A stretch of 64,000 bases of DNA from CAJXZP01 sp963974475 (GCA_963974475.1 CAXBCR010000001.1:248001-312000); one strand, 5' to 3'; positions 1 through 9,680 are shown, numbered from the stretch's first letter. A program made the numbers and translations. The notes: generated by a model from the sequence alone, not told the origin.

Positions 1-19
1 TTACCTTTTTAATACTCAT
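1..19 (-). CDS. 5' end of a leftward gene (partial)
   Basis: An ATG on the minus strand opens a frame reading MSIKKV before the window edge. A consensus -7 box lies 14 bases upstream, which is the only support for a real gene here. Nothing can be said about the product. Confidence 0.35.
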
Positions 20-32
20 TCAAAAAATTTTG

Positions 33-66
33 GCAAAAGTATGATTTTAACGGTTATAATTCGCAA
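33..66 (-). promoter_or_regulatory. Bacteroidota-type promoter for the leftward gene at the window edge
   Basis: On the minus strand TACTTTTGC (33-41) matches the -7 consensus TAnnTTTGY. A TTG at 64-66 lies 22 bases upstream, within the usual -33 spacing. Confidence 0.4.
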
Positions 67-443
67 TTGTTGATTAATGTGTTCACTCTTGTTGATATGT
101 TGGTTTTTGTCTAGACTTTTTGGGCGCTTACTACTTGAATAATTGGTTTTGCTATTCACACAAAGTTCGCAAAGTCTTTGCATTACTTTTAATTACCAAA
201 GAACTTTAAAGGGTTCCCTTCTACCCTAAATCATAATATCCACTTTTTAAATGCTACTTAAATTCGGGCAATCCACCGCCAATTATAAATTAGTCCACCA
301 TTTTTATGTCCATTAACCAAACTTTGCATAACCAAACCTTCAAATCAAGTTCAGAACTTATTCAAAACCTACAGTAGATTTCCTAACTACATAGCCTACC
401 AATCCACAAAAAGCACTATTTTGCACATCCAAAAAAATATTTT
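42..443. other. 400-base non-coding stretch
   Basis: No convincing reading frame is present. It holds the promoter of the leftward edge gene and, at 169-181, the short palindrome GCAAAGTCTTTGC inside a run of CAAAG-type words. That looks like a decayed intergenic repeat, but no second copy is visible in this window. A weak -7-like TATTTTGC at 417-424 could serve the nupC-like gene at 444. Confidence 0.4.
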
Positions 444-1754
444 ATGGACTCCATGAGTTTCTCTTTTTTATCCATCCTACAAGGTTTAGGAGGTTTAGTT
501 TTTCTAGTTGGATTACTTTGGCTGTTTAGCTCCAATCGCAAAGCCATTAGCTGGCCATTAGTAGTAAAAGGCTTAATTCTTCAAATCATTTTTGCGGTTG
601 CCATTTTGAAAATTGGTTTTATAGCTACCGGCTTTGAATGGATTAGCAAGGCTTTTGTTAAAATCATTTCGTTTACCAATTTTGGAAGCGAATTCTTATT
701 TGGCCAATTTGGTTCTGGAGCCATTCATCCCGCATTGGGCAACTTTGCGTTTGTGGTACTTCCTACTATTATATTCTTTTCGGCACTCACCAGCTTATTA
801 TATTACTTAGGAATATTACAAAAGGTGGTATATGGAGTAGCTTGGGTGATGAAACGGGCGCTAAAATTATCGGGCGCAGAAAGTTTAGCCACCGCAGGAA
901 ACATCTTTTTAGGCCAAACGGAGGCTCCCTTATTAATTAAACCATATTTAGGTCAAATGACCAAATCAGAAATTATGGCCTTAATGACCGGAGGGATGGC
1001 TACCATTGCCGGAGGTGTATTAGCAGCATACATCGGTTTTTTGGGCGGAGATAGCGTTGCTGAACAAACTCTTTTTGCTAAGCATTTACTTGCCGCCTCC
1101 ATTATGTCGGCACCTGCGGCACTCATTGCAGCAAAGATTTTGGTTCCGGAAACGGAAGAATTTGATAATACGATGCACCTCAACAAAGAAAAAATGGGAG
1201 CTAATGTATTGGAGGCCATTTCAAATGGAACCACCGATGGATTAAAACTAGCTATCAATGTTGCAGCTATGCTTTTGGTTTTTACCGCACTCATTTATAT
1301 GTTCAATTATTTCTTATTCAAAATTGGCGACTATACCATGATTAATGATTGGGTAGCAGCAAATACAAGTGCTTATGACAAATTAAGTTTTCAATTTATT
1401 TTAGGATATGTATTTGCGCCAATCTCCTGGCTTATTGGGGTTCCCTATGCTGATATAGTTACGGTGGGTCAACTTCTTGGAGAAAAAACCATCCTAAACG
1501 AATTTTACGCATACGCTACCATGGGCGATATGAAGGCAGCAGGCGTTTTCAGCTCTCAAAAATCGTTAATTATGGCCACCTATATATTATGTGGCTTTTC
1601 AAATGTGGCTTCCATCGGTATTCAAATTGGAGGAATTGGCGCATTAGTACCTGAGAAACGAGGACTTCTATCCAAACTTGGTGTTAAAGCCTTAATTGGC
1701 GGTACCGTGGCTTCTTTATTTACTGCTGCCGTGGTAGGAATGTTTTTCGCATAA
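444..1754 (+). CDS. nupC: Concentrative nucleoside transporter (NupC/CNT family)
   Basis: Predicted inner-membrane importer that couples nucleoside uptake to a cation gradient. The 436 residues are hydrophobic almost throughout, with about ten membrane segments. Family motifs are visible: GQTEAPLLIKPYL at about 157-169 and GFSNVASIGIQIGGIG at about 384-399, both part of the CNT substrate and ion site. Length is typical of bacterial NupC. The ATG at 444 was chosen; another Met at residue 4 is possible. It could feed salvage together with the phosphorylases elsewhere in the window. The exact nucleoside is unknown. Confidence 0.93.
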   Translation: MDSMSFSFLSILQGLGGLVFLVGLLWLFSSNRKAISWPLVVKGLILQIIFAVAILKIGFIATGFEWISKAFVKIISFTNFGSEFLFGQFGSGAIHPALGNFAFVVLPTIIFFSALTSLLYYLGILQKVVYGVAWVMKRALKLSGAESLATAGNIFLGQTEAPLLIKPYLGQMTKSEIMALMTGGMATIAGGVLAAYIGFLGGDSVAEQTLFAKHLLAASIMSAPAALIAAKILVPETEEFDNTMHLNKEKMGANVLEAISNGTTDGLKLAINVAAMLLVFTALIYMFNYFLFKIGDYTMINDWVAANTSAYDKLSFQFILGYVFAPISWLIGVPYADIVTVGQLLGEKTILNEFYAYATMGDMKAAGVFSSQKSLIMATYILCGFSNVASIGIQIGGIGALVPEKRGLLSKLGVKALIGGTVASLFTAAVVGMFFA

Positions 1755-1766
1755 TTACTATAAGAG

Positions 1767-2546
1767 ATGAGAATTCGGATTGGCTTACTTTCATTTATTA
1801 TCGTTTTTTTAATAGGATGTTCAAATACACCCGAAAGCATTTCCAACGACACGGTTATTCTAACGGCTACGGAGGCAGAATTCTCCACCATAGATTCTGC
1901 TATGCATTATGAAATTGAATTGACCTACCCGGTAATTGATGCAAATATTACACCCGAACGCTTGAATCGAATCAACAATACTATTGCAGAAAAATTCTAT
2001 ACATTTTCTGACCAAAAGAATTTTATTGAGTCCCATCAAAACCTTCCTGAGCATTTCTACGAAGCCGAATCTGAATGGTTTGGCGAGCTTAAAAACACGT
2101 ACAGCATCACCCAATGTGATTCTATCCTAAATATTTCATTTACGTTTTACCACTATTATTTAGGAGCAGCACATGGCTATACCAGTAATGAAAGTTTAAA
2201 ATTCAATACCTCCAATGGGGATTTGATGCCGATTACCGATTTTTTTAAATCTGATTCCACCTCGCTTTTAAAAATTAGGAATACCATCAACGCGCATTTA
2301 CCTGACTCCATTTGTTGGGGAATTGAAAATGATTCCGCTACCCTATCCAGCCTCGCAAATTTCATTTTCACTAATGATAAAATCATTTTTAAATTTGATG
2401 ATTACGCTATTTGTCCCTACGCTATCGGAATAACCAATATCGCCTTCGATAAATCAGACTTTAAGGAGGTTATGAAATTATCAACTTCCCAAAATTGCGT
2501 TGAAATTGCCGCAGTTCAAGATGAAGGTGAAATTGCTACCCACTAA
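1767..2546 (+). CDS. RsiV-like (DUF3298) lipoprotein
   Basis: A 259-residue predicted lipoprotein starting 12 bases after the transporter, so probably co-transcribed with it. The N-terminal signal ends in the lipobox LIGC with Cys18. The C-terminal half has the pattern of the DUF3298/RsiV family: a YLGAAHGY segment near 130, an ITDFF segment and a YAICPYAIG segment near 213. RsiV in Bacillus binds lysozyme and restrains a sigma factor, but no transmembrane anti-sigma domain is present here, so only a surface or periplasmic role is inferred. Confidence 0.75.
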   Translation: MRIRIGLLSFIIVFLIGCSNTPESISNDTVILTATEAEFSTIDSAMHYEIELTYPVIDANITPERLNRINNTIAEKFYTFSDQKNFIESHQNLPEHFYEAESEWFGELKNTYSITQCDSILNISFTFYHYYLGAAHGYTSNESLKFNTSNGDLMPITDFFKSDSTSLLKIRNTINAHLPDSICWGIENDSATLSSLANFIFTNDKIIFKFDDYAICPYAIGITNIAFDKSDFKEVMKLSTSQNCVEIAAVQDEGEIATH

Positions 2547-2577
2547 GCATTTGTTTTTCATTCTTTATCAACAACCC

Positions 2578-2608
2578 TTGATTTTTTGCCGTGTTAACCG
2601 CACTTTTG
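2578..2608 (+). promoter_or_regulatory. Promoter of thyA-folA
   Basis: TTG at 2578-2580, a 20-base spacer and CACTTTTG at 2601-2608 (7 of 8 bases of TAnnTTTG), 16 bases before the thyA ATG. Confidence 0.5.
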
Positions 2609-2624
2609 ACGCAAACAATTTTTC

Positions 2625-3419
2625 ATGAGACAGTATTTAGATTTGTTGCAACACGTGCTAGATAACGGTTCCCAAAAAGGCGACCGGACCGGGACTGGGA
2701 CCATTAGTACATTTGGTTACCAAAACAGGTATGATTTGAGCGAAGGTTTCCCAATGGTGACTACCAAAAAATTGCATTTAAAATCAATTGTACATGAACT
2801 TTTATGGTTCCTTCAGGGCGACACCAATATCAAATATTTGAAAGATAACGGGGTAAGAATATGGGATGAATGGGCAGATGAAAACGGAGAATTGGGTCCT
2901 GTTTACGGATACCAATGGCGCTCTTGGCCCACTCCAAATGGAGGTAGCATTGACCAAATTGCTAATGTGGTAAATTCCATAAAAAACAACCCTAACTCTA
3001 GGCGACACATGGTTTCTGCGTGGAACCCTGCATTGGTAGACGATATGGCACTACCTCCTTGCCACACCATGTTTCAATTTTATGTGGCTGACGGAAAACT
3101 AAGTTGCCAATTATACCAACGAAGTGCCGACTCTTTTCTGGGAGTCCCTTTCAATATTGGCTCGTACGCCTTATTAACCATGATGATGGCGCAAGTATGC
3201 GGATTAGAACCGGGTGATTTCGTACACACATTTGGCGATTTACATATTTACAACAATCATTTAGACCAGGTAAAATTGCAACTGTCGCGTACGCCAAAAA
3301 AACTACCGACCATGAAAATCAACCCTGAGGTAAAGGATTTATTTGCCTTTAAATTTGAAGATTTTGAATTGGTTAATTATGAGTTTCACCCGCATATTAA
3401 AGGAAAAGTAGCCGTATAA
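2625..3419 (+). CDS. thyA: Thymidylate synthase
   Basis: Converts dUMP to dTMP using methylenetetrahydrofolate, which is released as dihydrofolate. The 264 residues equal the E. coli ThyA length. Visible landmarks are the N-terminal RTGTGT loop that binds phosphate, the PVYGYQWR segment, the catalytic cysteine in LPPCHTMFQFYV (about residue 146), the QRSADSFLGVPFNI segment and the GDLHIYNNH motif near the C-terminus. It is followed after 9 bases by folA, which regenerates the folate, so the pair forms a functional operon. Confidence 0.98.
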   Translation: MRQYLDLLQHVLDNGSQKGDRTGTGTISTFGYQNRYDLSEGFPMVTTKKLHLKSIVHELLWFLQGDTNIKYLKDNGVRIWDEWADENGELGPVYGYQWRSWPTPNGGSIDQIANVVNSIKNNPNSRRHMVSAWNPALVDDMALPPCHTMFQFYVADGKLSCQLYQRSADSFLGVPFNIGSYALLTMMMAQVCGLEPGDFVHTFGDLHIYNNHLDQVKLQLSRTPKKLPTMKINPEVKDLFAFKFEDFELVNYEFHPHIKGKVAV

Positions 3420-3428
3420 CTGTTAAAT

Positions 3429-3947
3429 ATGAAAAATCACACCGTATCTCTAATTGTTGCGATTGCCGAAAACCACGTTATTGGGAAAGACAATGACCTC
3501 ATTTGGTTCTTACCAAAAGATTTGAAGTATTTTAAAGACACTACTGCCGGACATCATGTTATAATGGGGCGAAAAAATTATTTTTCAATACCCCCAAAGT
3601 TCAGACCACTTCCTGGCAGAACAAATGTGGTGGTTACGCGTCAAAAAGATATTATTACCGATGAAAATGTAGTGGTTGTTTCATCGATTGAAGAAGGAAT
3701 TAAAATTGCTTTAGAAGCGGGTGATACCGAACCATTTATTATTGGTGGCGGTCAGATTTATAATTATGCATTAGCCAATCAATTGGTAGACCGAATGTAT
3801 ATCACTCAAATTCACAATGAATTTGAAGGGGACACATTTTTCCCTCATTTCAAACCAGAAAATTGGAAAAAGGTTTCATCTGAACGGGTAGAAAAAGACC
3901 ACCGACACGAATGGAGCTTTTCGTATGATGTGTACGATAAACTGTAG
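3429..3947 (+). CDS. folA: Dihydrofolate reductase
   Basis: Reduces dihydrofolate to tetrahydrofolate with NADPH, completing the cycle started by the ThyA encoded upstream. The 172 residues show the family order: VAIAENHVIGKDNDLIW at the N-terminus, LPKDL with the acidic active-site residue, HVIMGRKNYFSIP with the NADPH-binding loop, LPGRTNVVVTR, and FIIGGGQIY near residue 105. The extra KFR residues before LPGR are compatible with the family. Nothing suggests an acquired resistance variant; it sits in a housekeeping operon. Confidence 0.97.
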   Translation: MKNHTVSLIVAIAENHVIGKDNDLIWFLPKDLKYFKDTTAGHHVIMGRKNYFSIPPKFRPLPGRTNVVVTRQKDIITDENVVVVSSIEEGIKIALEAGDTEPFIIGGGQIYNYALANQLVDRMYITQIHNEFEGDTFFPHFKPENWKKVSSERVEKDHRHEWSFSYDVYDKL

Positions 3948-4038
3948 TCATCTCATTTTCATACTCCAGTTTTAGTAACAAACATCAAATTGTTTGTCCC
4001 TTAACGCATTAATAATTTTATGTAAAACTCATTTTCCC

Positions 4039-4047
4039 TACATTTGT
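4039..4047 (+). promoter_or_regulatory. -7 box of the orphan lipoprotein gene
   Basis: TACATTTGT matches TAnnTTTGY perfectly, 53 bases before the ATG at 4101. No good -33 TTG at the usual distance was found. Confidence 0.45.
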
Positions 4048-4100
4048 CATTAAATATTTAGTCAATTAGTATCACTATTGACTCATTTAAAGAAAGAACC

Positions 4101-4943
4101 ATGAACAAACTGCTCATAATCACATTTTTAGGATTTATCGTTTTATTTCCGTCTTGCCGTAATTCGGAACGGGATAATGACGTGTCCACCGGTAGCTCGG
4201 AATCCTATTGGGTAGCTGCAAATCAAATTAATTCCATAATTCGTGAAATTCATAATGTATCTGTTGGAGACTCCATCCTAAATGGCATCAATCCTGCAAA
4301 TTCATTACCGTTAGAAGCCTGCGTAGATTCCATTTCTCTTTATCCCAAAAATGGTCCGTTTCCAATTAATTTAACGATCACATACGACACATCCAAAATT
4401 TGCGCTTTCGACCGCGTTAGATCTGGTCAAATAACCGCGAATTTTGATGGTAAATATGGCGATTTAGGAACCAAAATCATCGTTTCTACACTTAATTATA
4501 AGGTCAATGATTATGTTATTTCGGCCGACATATCGATGGAAGTCGTGTATAGTGTAATAGATACATTAACATTTGACGTGATAGTAAAAAATGCGACCAT
4601 TACCGATTCTAAAGCCACAGGAAATAAAATCAACTTACAAGAATCACATATTCAGTTTTCACAAAACCGGGGTCGAAAAACAGTCTCTACAGGCGATGAT
4701 CAATTTATCATTACCGGAAGCGGTGATGGAATTGCTCAAAATGGGGTGGTATACAGTTTTCAAACAGAATTTGAAAACGTCTTAACTTATGATTGTGGAT
4801 ACGAAACTTTTGGTTCGGTTCGGTTGAAAGCAGCAAATCAATTAGATAGAATTTTGAATTTCGGTGAAGGCGGATCTTGTGACAAAGTAATGCTTGTTTC
4901 TATTCCTCCAGCTAATGGAGACCAAGTAGTAGAAATTAAATAA
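4101..4943 (+). CDS. Uncharacterised lipoprotein
   Basis: A 280-residue protein with a lipoprotein signal: MNKLLIITFLGFIVLFPSC, acylated Cys at residue 19. The rest is rich in Ser, Thr, Asp and Asn with alternating hydrophobic residues, as in beta-sandwich surface proteins. I do not recognise a named domain. It has its own -7 box and ends just before a strong bidirectional terminator, so it is a single-gene unit. Probably outer-membrane or periplasmic. Confidence 0.7.
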   Translation: MNKLLIITFLGFIVLFPSCRNSERDNDVSTGSSESYWVAANQINSIIREIHNVSVGDSILNGINPANSLPLEACVDSISLYPKNGPFPINLTITYDTSKICAFDRVRSGQITANFDGKYGDLGTKIIVSTLNYKVNDYVISADISMEVVYSVIDTLTFDVIVKNATITDSKATGNKINLQESHIQFSQNRGRKTVSTGDDQFIITGSGDGIAQNGVVYSFQTEFENVLTYDCGYETFGSVRLKAANQLDRILNFGEGGSCDKVMLVSIPPANGDQVVEIK

Positions 4944-4955
4944 TCTATCTCAAGC

Positions 4956-4996
4956 ATAAAAAAGGCGGTAAAACTAAGTTTTACCGCCTTTTTTAT
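4956..4996. terminator. Bidirectional rho-independent terminator
   Basis: Two 20-base arms (4956-4975 and 4977-4996) are perfect inverted repeats flanked by A-run and T-run, with a GGCGGTAAAAC core. It separates the converging lipoprotein gene and M3 peptidase gene. Confidence 0.9.
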
Positions 4997-5068
4997 GGGA
5001 TAAACCCACTCAGGTTTTTATTACCTAAGTTCAACCCATACGAATTGAAATCAAGTTAGAATCCTTTA

Positions 5069-7189
5069 CTATTCAAACCCTATCTTTTTAAGTAAAGGGG
5101 CTATTTCTGGTTTTCTTCCTCTAAACGCTACATACAAATCCATTCCAGGTTTGGAACCACCTAGACTTAGCATTTTGCGGTATTTTGCTGCGGTAGCTTT
5201 ATCAAAAATACTGGTTTCTTTAAACGCTTGAAATGCATCCGCATCCAATACTTCACTCCATAAATAAGCGTAGTAACCGGCAGAATAACCACCACTAAAA
5301 ATATGCGCGAAATACGTACTACGGTAACGAGGAATAATTTCTGCCATTAAACCTAACCTTTTCATTTCTGCAATTTCAAAAGCTCGTGCATCTTGCTGCT
5401 CGGTAGTTTTAAGCGTATGCCAAGCCATGTCTAAATATGCTGCAGCCATATACTCTACCGTTCCGAATCCAGAATTAAACGCATTTGCGTCATTCATTCT
5501 TTTTATTAAATCGTCAGGAATAATTTCACCGGTTTGGTAATGTTTTGCATACAGTTTTAAAACTTCCGGTTCACTCATCCAGTTTTCCATCACTTGAGAA
5601 GGAAATTCAACAAAGTCACGTGGCACATTTGTACCCGATTGCGACTCATACTTCACGTTTGAAAACAAACCATGAAGACCATGACCAAATTCATGAAAAA
5701 GTGTTTGCGCCTCGCTAAAAGAAAGCAAAGATGGACCAGCAGATGTTGATGGAGGAAAATTGAAGTTGTTGGTCACAATAGGCGTCACCATTCCGTTTAT
5801 ATTAGACTGTGCTCTAAGTTCATTCATCCATGCACCACCACGTTTACTTTCACGTGCGAAGAAATCCATATAAATAATTCCTAAATGAGTTCCATCTTCT
5901 TCTAACACTTCAAAAACTTGTTGTTCTGGATGCCATTTTGGGGCATCTTTCATTTCTTTAAAGGTCAACCCAAAAAGTTTATTGGCCAACATGAACGCAC
6001 CTTGTTTAACCGCGTTAAACTCAAAATATGGTCGCGTTTCTTCTTCATTAAAATTATAACGTTCTGCACGTACCCGCTCCACATAATAGCGCCAATCACT
6101 TCCTTGAAACTGACCTTCTACGCCATCATCTTTCATGGCTTGGGCTAACACCTCTTTTTCTTCGGCTGCCATTTTTTTAGCCGAAGGCCAAAGTTTATCC
6201 ATAAATTCATACACCGCTTCCGGAGTCTCGGCCATATTATCAGCCAAAACATAAGCCGCATGCGACTCATAACCTAATAAATTCGCTTTTTCCACACGTA
6301 ACGAGGCCATTTCAGATAAGATTGCTTTATTGTCCTTTTCGTTGTCATTATCACCCCGCATCGCATATCCATCAAATAAGATTTTTCTACTCGCTCTATT
6401 GGTAGAAGATTGTAAAAATGGATTGATACTTGGGCGTTGTAAAGTAAACACCCATCCATTCTCATGACCACGTGCTTCCGCTTCTTCTTTGGCTGCAGCC
6501 ACTAAATTTTTAGGTAATTCGGCTACCTCTTTTTCATCGGTAAGATATAACTCAAAACTATTGGTTTCGTCCAGTAAATTATTCCCAAAATCTTGCGATA
6601 AAGAAGCCAAACGGCCATTAATTTCTCGCATTCGTTCCTTTTCGGCCCCTTTCAATTCCGCCCCCGAACGAACAAAACTTTTATACGTTTCTTCCAACAA
6701 TCGTAAATCATCTCCGGCTAAATCACCTTTCGCGTCAAAAACCGATTTAATCCGTAAGAATAGTTTTTCATTCAATTTGGTATTATCACTATGATTCGAT
6801 AATAAAGGCGCCATTACGTTTCCGGTTTCCTTCAAAACAGAATCCGTATTTGCGGCTTCAATACCATAAAATAAGTTGCTCACCTTAGTCAATGCAGAAC
6901 CACTCGTTTCTAAGGCTACAATCGTATTTTCAAATGTAGGTTCCTCTTCGTTTTCGGTAATTAAAGCCAACTCCGCATCATGAATTTTTATCGCTTCTTT
7001 AAAAGCAGGTAAATAATCACTACTATTAATTTTATCAAATGGTGGCATTCCAAATGGGGTATCCCAATCCATTAAAATTGGGTTTTCAATTTCATTCATT
7101 TTCGCTGTATTTGCCTGTTTCACTTCTCCCTCATCACTACAAGAAGCCATCAATCCGATGGCTAAAAGCCCTATTAAACTCCTTTTCAT
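5069..7189 (-). CDS. dcp: M3 family metallopeptidase, Dcp-like, lipoprotein
   Basis: Predicted zinc peptidyl-dipeptidase or oligopeptidase of the M3 (thimet) family, 706 residues. The zinc site HEFGH is at about 499-503, followed by the family segment RDFVEFPSQVMENW. The N-terminus is a lipoprotein signal ending LMASC (Cys17), so it is expected to be anchored in the envelope, unlike cytoplasmic E. coli Dcp (about 681 residues). It could cut short peptides from outside for import, in line with pepD next door. Dcp versus oligopeptidase A cannot be settled from sequence alone. Confidence 0.9.
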   Translation of the reverse strand: MKRSLIGLLAIGLMASCSDEGEVKQANTAKMNEIENPILMDWDTPFGMPPFDKINSSDYLPAFKEAIKIHDAELALITENEEEPTFENTIVALETSGSALTKVSNLFYGIEAANTDSVLKETGNVMAPLLSNHSDNTKLNEKLFLRIKSVFDAKGDLAGDDLRLLEETYKSFVRSGAELKGAEKERMREINGRLASLSQDFGNNLLDETNSFELYLTDEKEVAELPKNLVAAAKEEAEARGHENGWVFTLQRPSINPFLQSSTNRASRKILFDGYAMRGDNDNEKDNKAILSEMASLRVEKANLLGYESHAAYVLADNMAETPEAVYEFMDKLWPSAKKMAAEEKEVLAQAMKDDGVEGQFQGSDWRYYVERVRAERYNFNEEETRPYFEFNAVKQGAFMLANKLFGLTFKEMKDAPKWHPEQQVFEVLEEDGTHLGIIYMDFFARESKRGGAWMNELRAQSNINGMVTPIVTNNFNFPPSTSAGPSLLSFSEAQTLFHEFGHGLHGLFSNVKYESQSGTNVPRDFVEFPSQVMENWMSEPEVLKLYAKHYQTGEIIPDDLIKRMNDANAFNSGFGTVEYMAAAYLDMAWHTLKTTEQQDARAFEIAEMKRLGLMAEIIPRYRSTYFAHIFSGGYSAGYYAYLWSEVLDADAFQAFKETSIFDKATAAKYRKMLSLGGSKPGMDLYVAFRGRKPEIAPLLKKIGFE

Positions 7190-7320
7190 CCTATTCTTAA
7201 TTACTAATTAAACCTTTTTTAAATTTATTTAACATTACTACCAACCTTTATGAATTCTTGTCCGTAATATTAAGTGTAAACCCGTTTTTCTCACCTAAGA
7301 TAATTAGGTTATAACGACAA

Positions 7321-7350
7321 AAGAGCCGAAGGGTAATGACTTCGGCTCTT
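7321..7350 (-). terminator. Terminator of pepD
   Basis: Arms 7321-7331 and 7340-7350 (AAGAGCCGAAG and its complement) flank an 8-base loop, and on the minus strand the hairpin is followed by T-rich sequence. It lies just beyond the pepD stop. Confidence 0.85.
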
Positions 7351-7364
7351 TATGTTATATACTA

Positions 7365-8816
7365 TTATGCTTTTGGAATATTTTGCAAAGCGCGTAACAA
7401 ATAGTCCCAGAATTTTGCGACAGATTTAATCCCTACTCTTTCATCTGGAGAATGCGCTCCTTTGATAGTAGGACCAAAAGAAATCATTTGAACATCGGGA
7501 TAATTGGTTCCCAAAATACCACATTCTAAACCAGCGTGACAAGCATTTACTTTAGCGGTCTCATTAAACATTTCTTTATACAAATCGCCCATAATGCTAA
7601 CAATCGGAGCCGAAGGTTTTGGAGTCCAACCAGGGTATGAGCCACTATGCTCTACGTCAGCGCCCATGTTTTCCATGGCACAACGAACTGCATTTGCGAT
7701 ATCCCATTTTTGACTTTCTACCGAACTTCTTTGTAGGGTTTCCAAACTAATATGACCCTCTTTCACTAAAATACGTGCAAGATTAGAAGACGTTTCGGTA
7801 AGGTTTTCCATATCCGGACTCATTCTCCACACGTTATTAGGAATGGTGTAAATGGTGCGTACCATTTTCCATTGCAATTCTTTTGGCATCACACCACTTG
7901 GAGTTTCCACGCTAGTAAATTCAACCACAAAATTAGGGTCTGTCGTTCCTAACTCACCTTTAATTTCTGCAGCTAGACCTTCTACATGTGCTTTGAATCC
8001 AGCCAAATCAGTTACTGCAACAGTTGCATTGGCTTCTCTAGGAATAGCATTTCTTAATCCACCACCATCTACAGCTGCAATTTGAACACCATAAGCATCC
8101 GCATTCCATAGTAAACGATTAATTATCAAATTTGCATTACCTCGACCAGTATGGATATCCATTCCTGAGTGACCACCTGATAGTCCGCTCACTTTAATAA
8201 ATACACCTGTACTTCCTGCCACTGGAGTTTCTTCTGTATAACTTAATGTACCCACAGTATCAACACCACCTGCACAACCAATCGTCAACTCATCGTCATC
8301 TTCGGTATCAAGATTCAGTAAAATCTTTCCATCTAATTCGCCTCCTAGAAGACCTTTAGCACCGGTCATTCCAGTTTCCTCATCGATGGTAAACAAACCC
8401 TCTAATGCTGGATGAGCAATATCTGTAGATGCAAGCAATGCCATGGCAGCAGCCACACCCATTCCGTTGTCGGCACCAAGTGTGGTTCCATTTGCGGTTA
8501 CCCAATCTCCATTAATATAGGTTTCAATTCCTTGGGTATCAAAATCAAAATCGGTATCGGCATTTTTTTGCCACACCATATCAATATGGCCTTGCAAAAT
8601 AACTCCTACTCTATCTTCCATTCCTGGAGATGCAGGTTTTTTGATAATTACATTTCCAATTCCGTCAACCTTTGTTTTTAGGCCTAAGTTCTCACCAAAT
8701 TGGCGTACAAATTCACGAATTTTATCTTCTTTTTTTGACCCTCTTGGAATTGCGTTTAAATCCTCAAAATAACCCCAAACTACCTTTGGGTCTAAGTTTC
8801 TTACTTCTTTGCTCAT
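7365..8816 (-). CDS. pepD: Aminoacyl-histidine dipeptidase (M20C)
   Basis: Cytoplasmic metal-dependent dipeptidase that hydrolyses Xaa-His and other dipeptides. The 483 residues match E. coli PepD in length. Metal-site motifs are present: LQGHIDMVWQKN near residue 75, TLGADNGMGVA near 115, FTIDEETGMTGA near 147 and CHAGLECGI near 425. The SGGHSGMDIH segment of the dimerisation domain is also seen. It is monocistronic, with a consensus -7 box upstream and a hairpin terminator downstream. Confidence 0.96.
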   Translation of the reverse strand: MSKEVRNLDPKVVWGYFEDLNAIPRGSKKEDKIREFVRQFGENLGLKTKVDGIGNVIIKKPASPGMEDRVGVILQGHIDMVWQKNADTDFDFDTQGIETYINGDWVTANGTTLGADNGMGVAAAMALLASTDIAHPALEGLFTIDEETGMTGAKGLLGGELDGKILLNLDTEDDDELTIGCAGGVDTVGTLSYTEETPVAGSTGVFIKVSGLSGGHSGMDIHTGRGNANLIINRLLWNADAYGVQIAAVDGGGLRNAIPREANATVAVTDLAGFKAHVEGLAAEIKGELGTTDPNFVVEFTSVETPSGVMPKELQWKMVRTIYTIPNNVWRMSPDMENLTETSSNLARILVKEGHISLETLQRSSVESQKWDIANAVRCAMENMGADVEHSGSYPGWTPKPSAPIVSIMGDLYKEMFNETAKVNACHAGLECGILGTNYPDVQMISFGPTIKGAHSPDERVGIKSVAKFWDYLLRALQNIPKA

Positions 8817-8833
8817 TTTATCTAAATTTTCAC

Positions 8834-8841
8834 CAAATTTA
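8834..8841 (-). promoter_or_regulatory. -7 box of pepD
   Basis: TAAATTTG on the minus strand matches TAnnTTTG perfectly, 17 bases upstream of the pepD ATG. Confidence 0.45.
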
Positions 8842-8956
8842 CAACCTTAAAAAGGATTTATATAAAAAATAGAAATCAGATTTTATTCCTCGTTTCATGC
8901 AACCAAAACAGCCATTGTAAAGCCTAAAATAGTAGTGAAACACGAAAGTTTAGGGC

Positions 8957-8984
8957 AAAAAAAAGGCGCCTCTGGGAGTCGCCT
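8957..8984 (-). terminator. Terminator of the small membrane protein gene
   Basis: Arms 8964-8971 and 8977-8984 pair with one internal mismatch, and an eight-base T-run follows on the minus strand. Confidence 0.8.
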
Positions 8985-9005
8985 ACTCTTTGGGGATGAG
9001 TTAAC

Positions 9006-9530
9006 CTAGCTGAAAGCTGGGCTATTTTTGAGAACCTTAGATGGCATTGCCACTGAAATAGTTTCAGTAGTTAATGCTTTATTTGTAATTTTACTTAAGT
9101 CTTTGTTCATTTTCACCACTACATCGGATGAAACAAAAAAGATTGGGAATTTTTTAGAATATGGTCGACCTGTAGAAGTAGAGTACCCGATGGTGAAAGA
9201 ACCACCATACCATGTTCTCTCTACAGCGTAATCATCAATTTTAGCTTTTACAAAACCTAATTGAGAAGAGTGAATTGTGTTTTTGCTTGAAAATAAACCT
9301 GCACGTTCTATTTCTAACACAGCATCCTCAGAATTATATTTGATAAAGAAATTTCTAGACATTAAAAGCCCTGCTGAGATAAACAGTGATACTGCAATCG
9401 ACAAGTGTACTAAATCAGAAAACGGTTGGATTTGGGTAAGAAGCACGCCCACATTTACAATCCCTAGTAAAAGCACAATAAAAAATAATGCTTTTAAAAT
9501 CGGCTTTGCGCTTAAATTATTTACTTTCAT
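9006..9530 (-). CDS. Uncharacterised membrane protein with two N-terminal TM segments
   Basis: 174 residues. Two hydrophobic helices at about 13-32 and 41-58 form a hairpin, followed by a polar domain of about 110 residues rich in beta-type sequence. The layout resembles bacterial PH-like membrane proteins, but that is only an impression. It is a single gene with its own -7 box and terminator, divergent from rarA. No function can be named. Confidence 0.65.
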   Translation of the reverse strand: MKVNNLSAKPILKALFFIVLLLGIVNVGVLLTQIQPFSDLVHLSIAVSLFISAGLLMSRNFFIKYNSEDAVLEIERAGLFSSKNTIHSSQLGFVKAKIDDYAVERTWYGGSFTIGYSTSTGRPYSKKFPIFFVSSDVVVKMNKDLSKITNKALTTETISVAMPSKVLKNSPAFS

Positions 9531-9564
9531 ATCGAATTGAAATTTTTCAATTATTATTCCAAAC

Positions 9565-9572
9565 CAAAACTA
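9565..9572 (-). promoter_or_regulatory. -7 box of the small membrane protein gene
   Basis: TAGTTTTG on the minus strand matches TAnnTTTG fully, 34 bases upstream of the ATG at 9530. Confidence 0.4.
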
Positions 9573-9680
9573 CTTTTTATCACCTTTGCGCCATTGCCTG
9601 TTGTTTACTAACATTAAACAGCAAAATGTTAATAAGGATAGCATTATCATTGTTAATAACATCACAAACTTCTGATTCTC

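Noticed and set aside
169..181. GCAAAGTCTTTGC palindrome as operator of the edge gene
   Set aside because: It is over 100 bases upstream of the leftward promoter and appears in a run of similar words, more like decayed repeat than operator.
953..1294. Minus-strand frame of 113 codons inside the nupC-like gene
   Set aside because: Shadow of the membrane protein; the real frame has family motifs at both ends.
3429..3947. folA as an acquired trimethoprim-resistance reductase
   Set aside because: It is in a normal thyA-folA operon with no mobile element nearby and shows the ordinary chromosomal layout.
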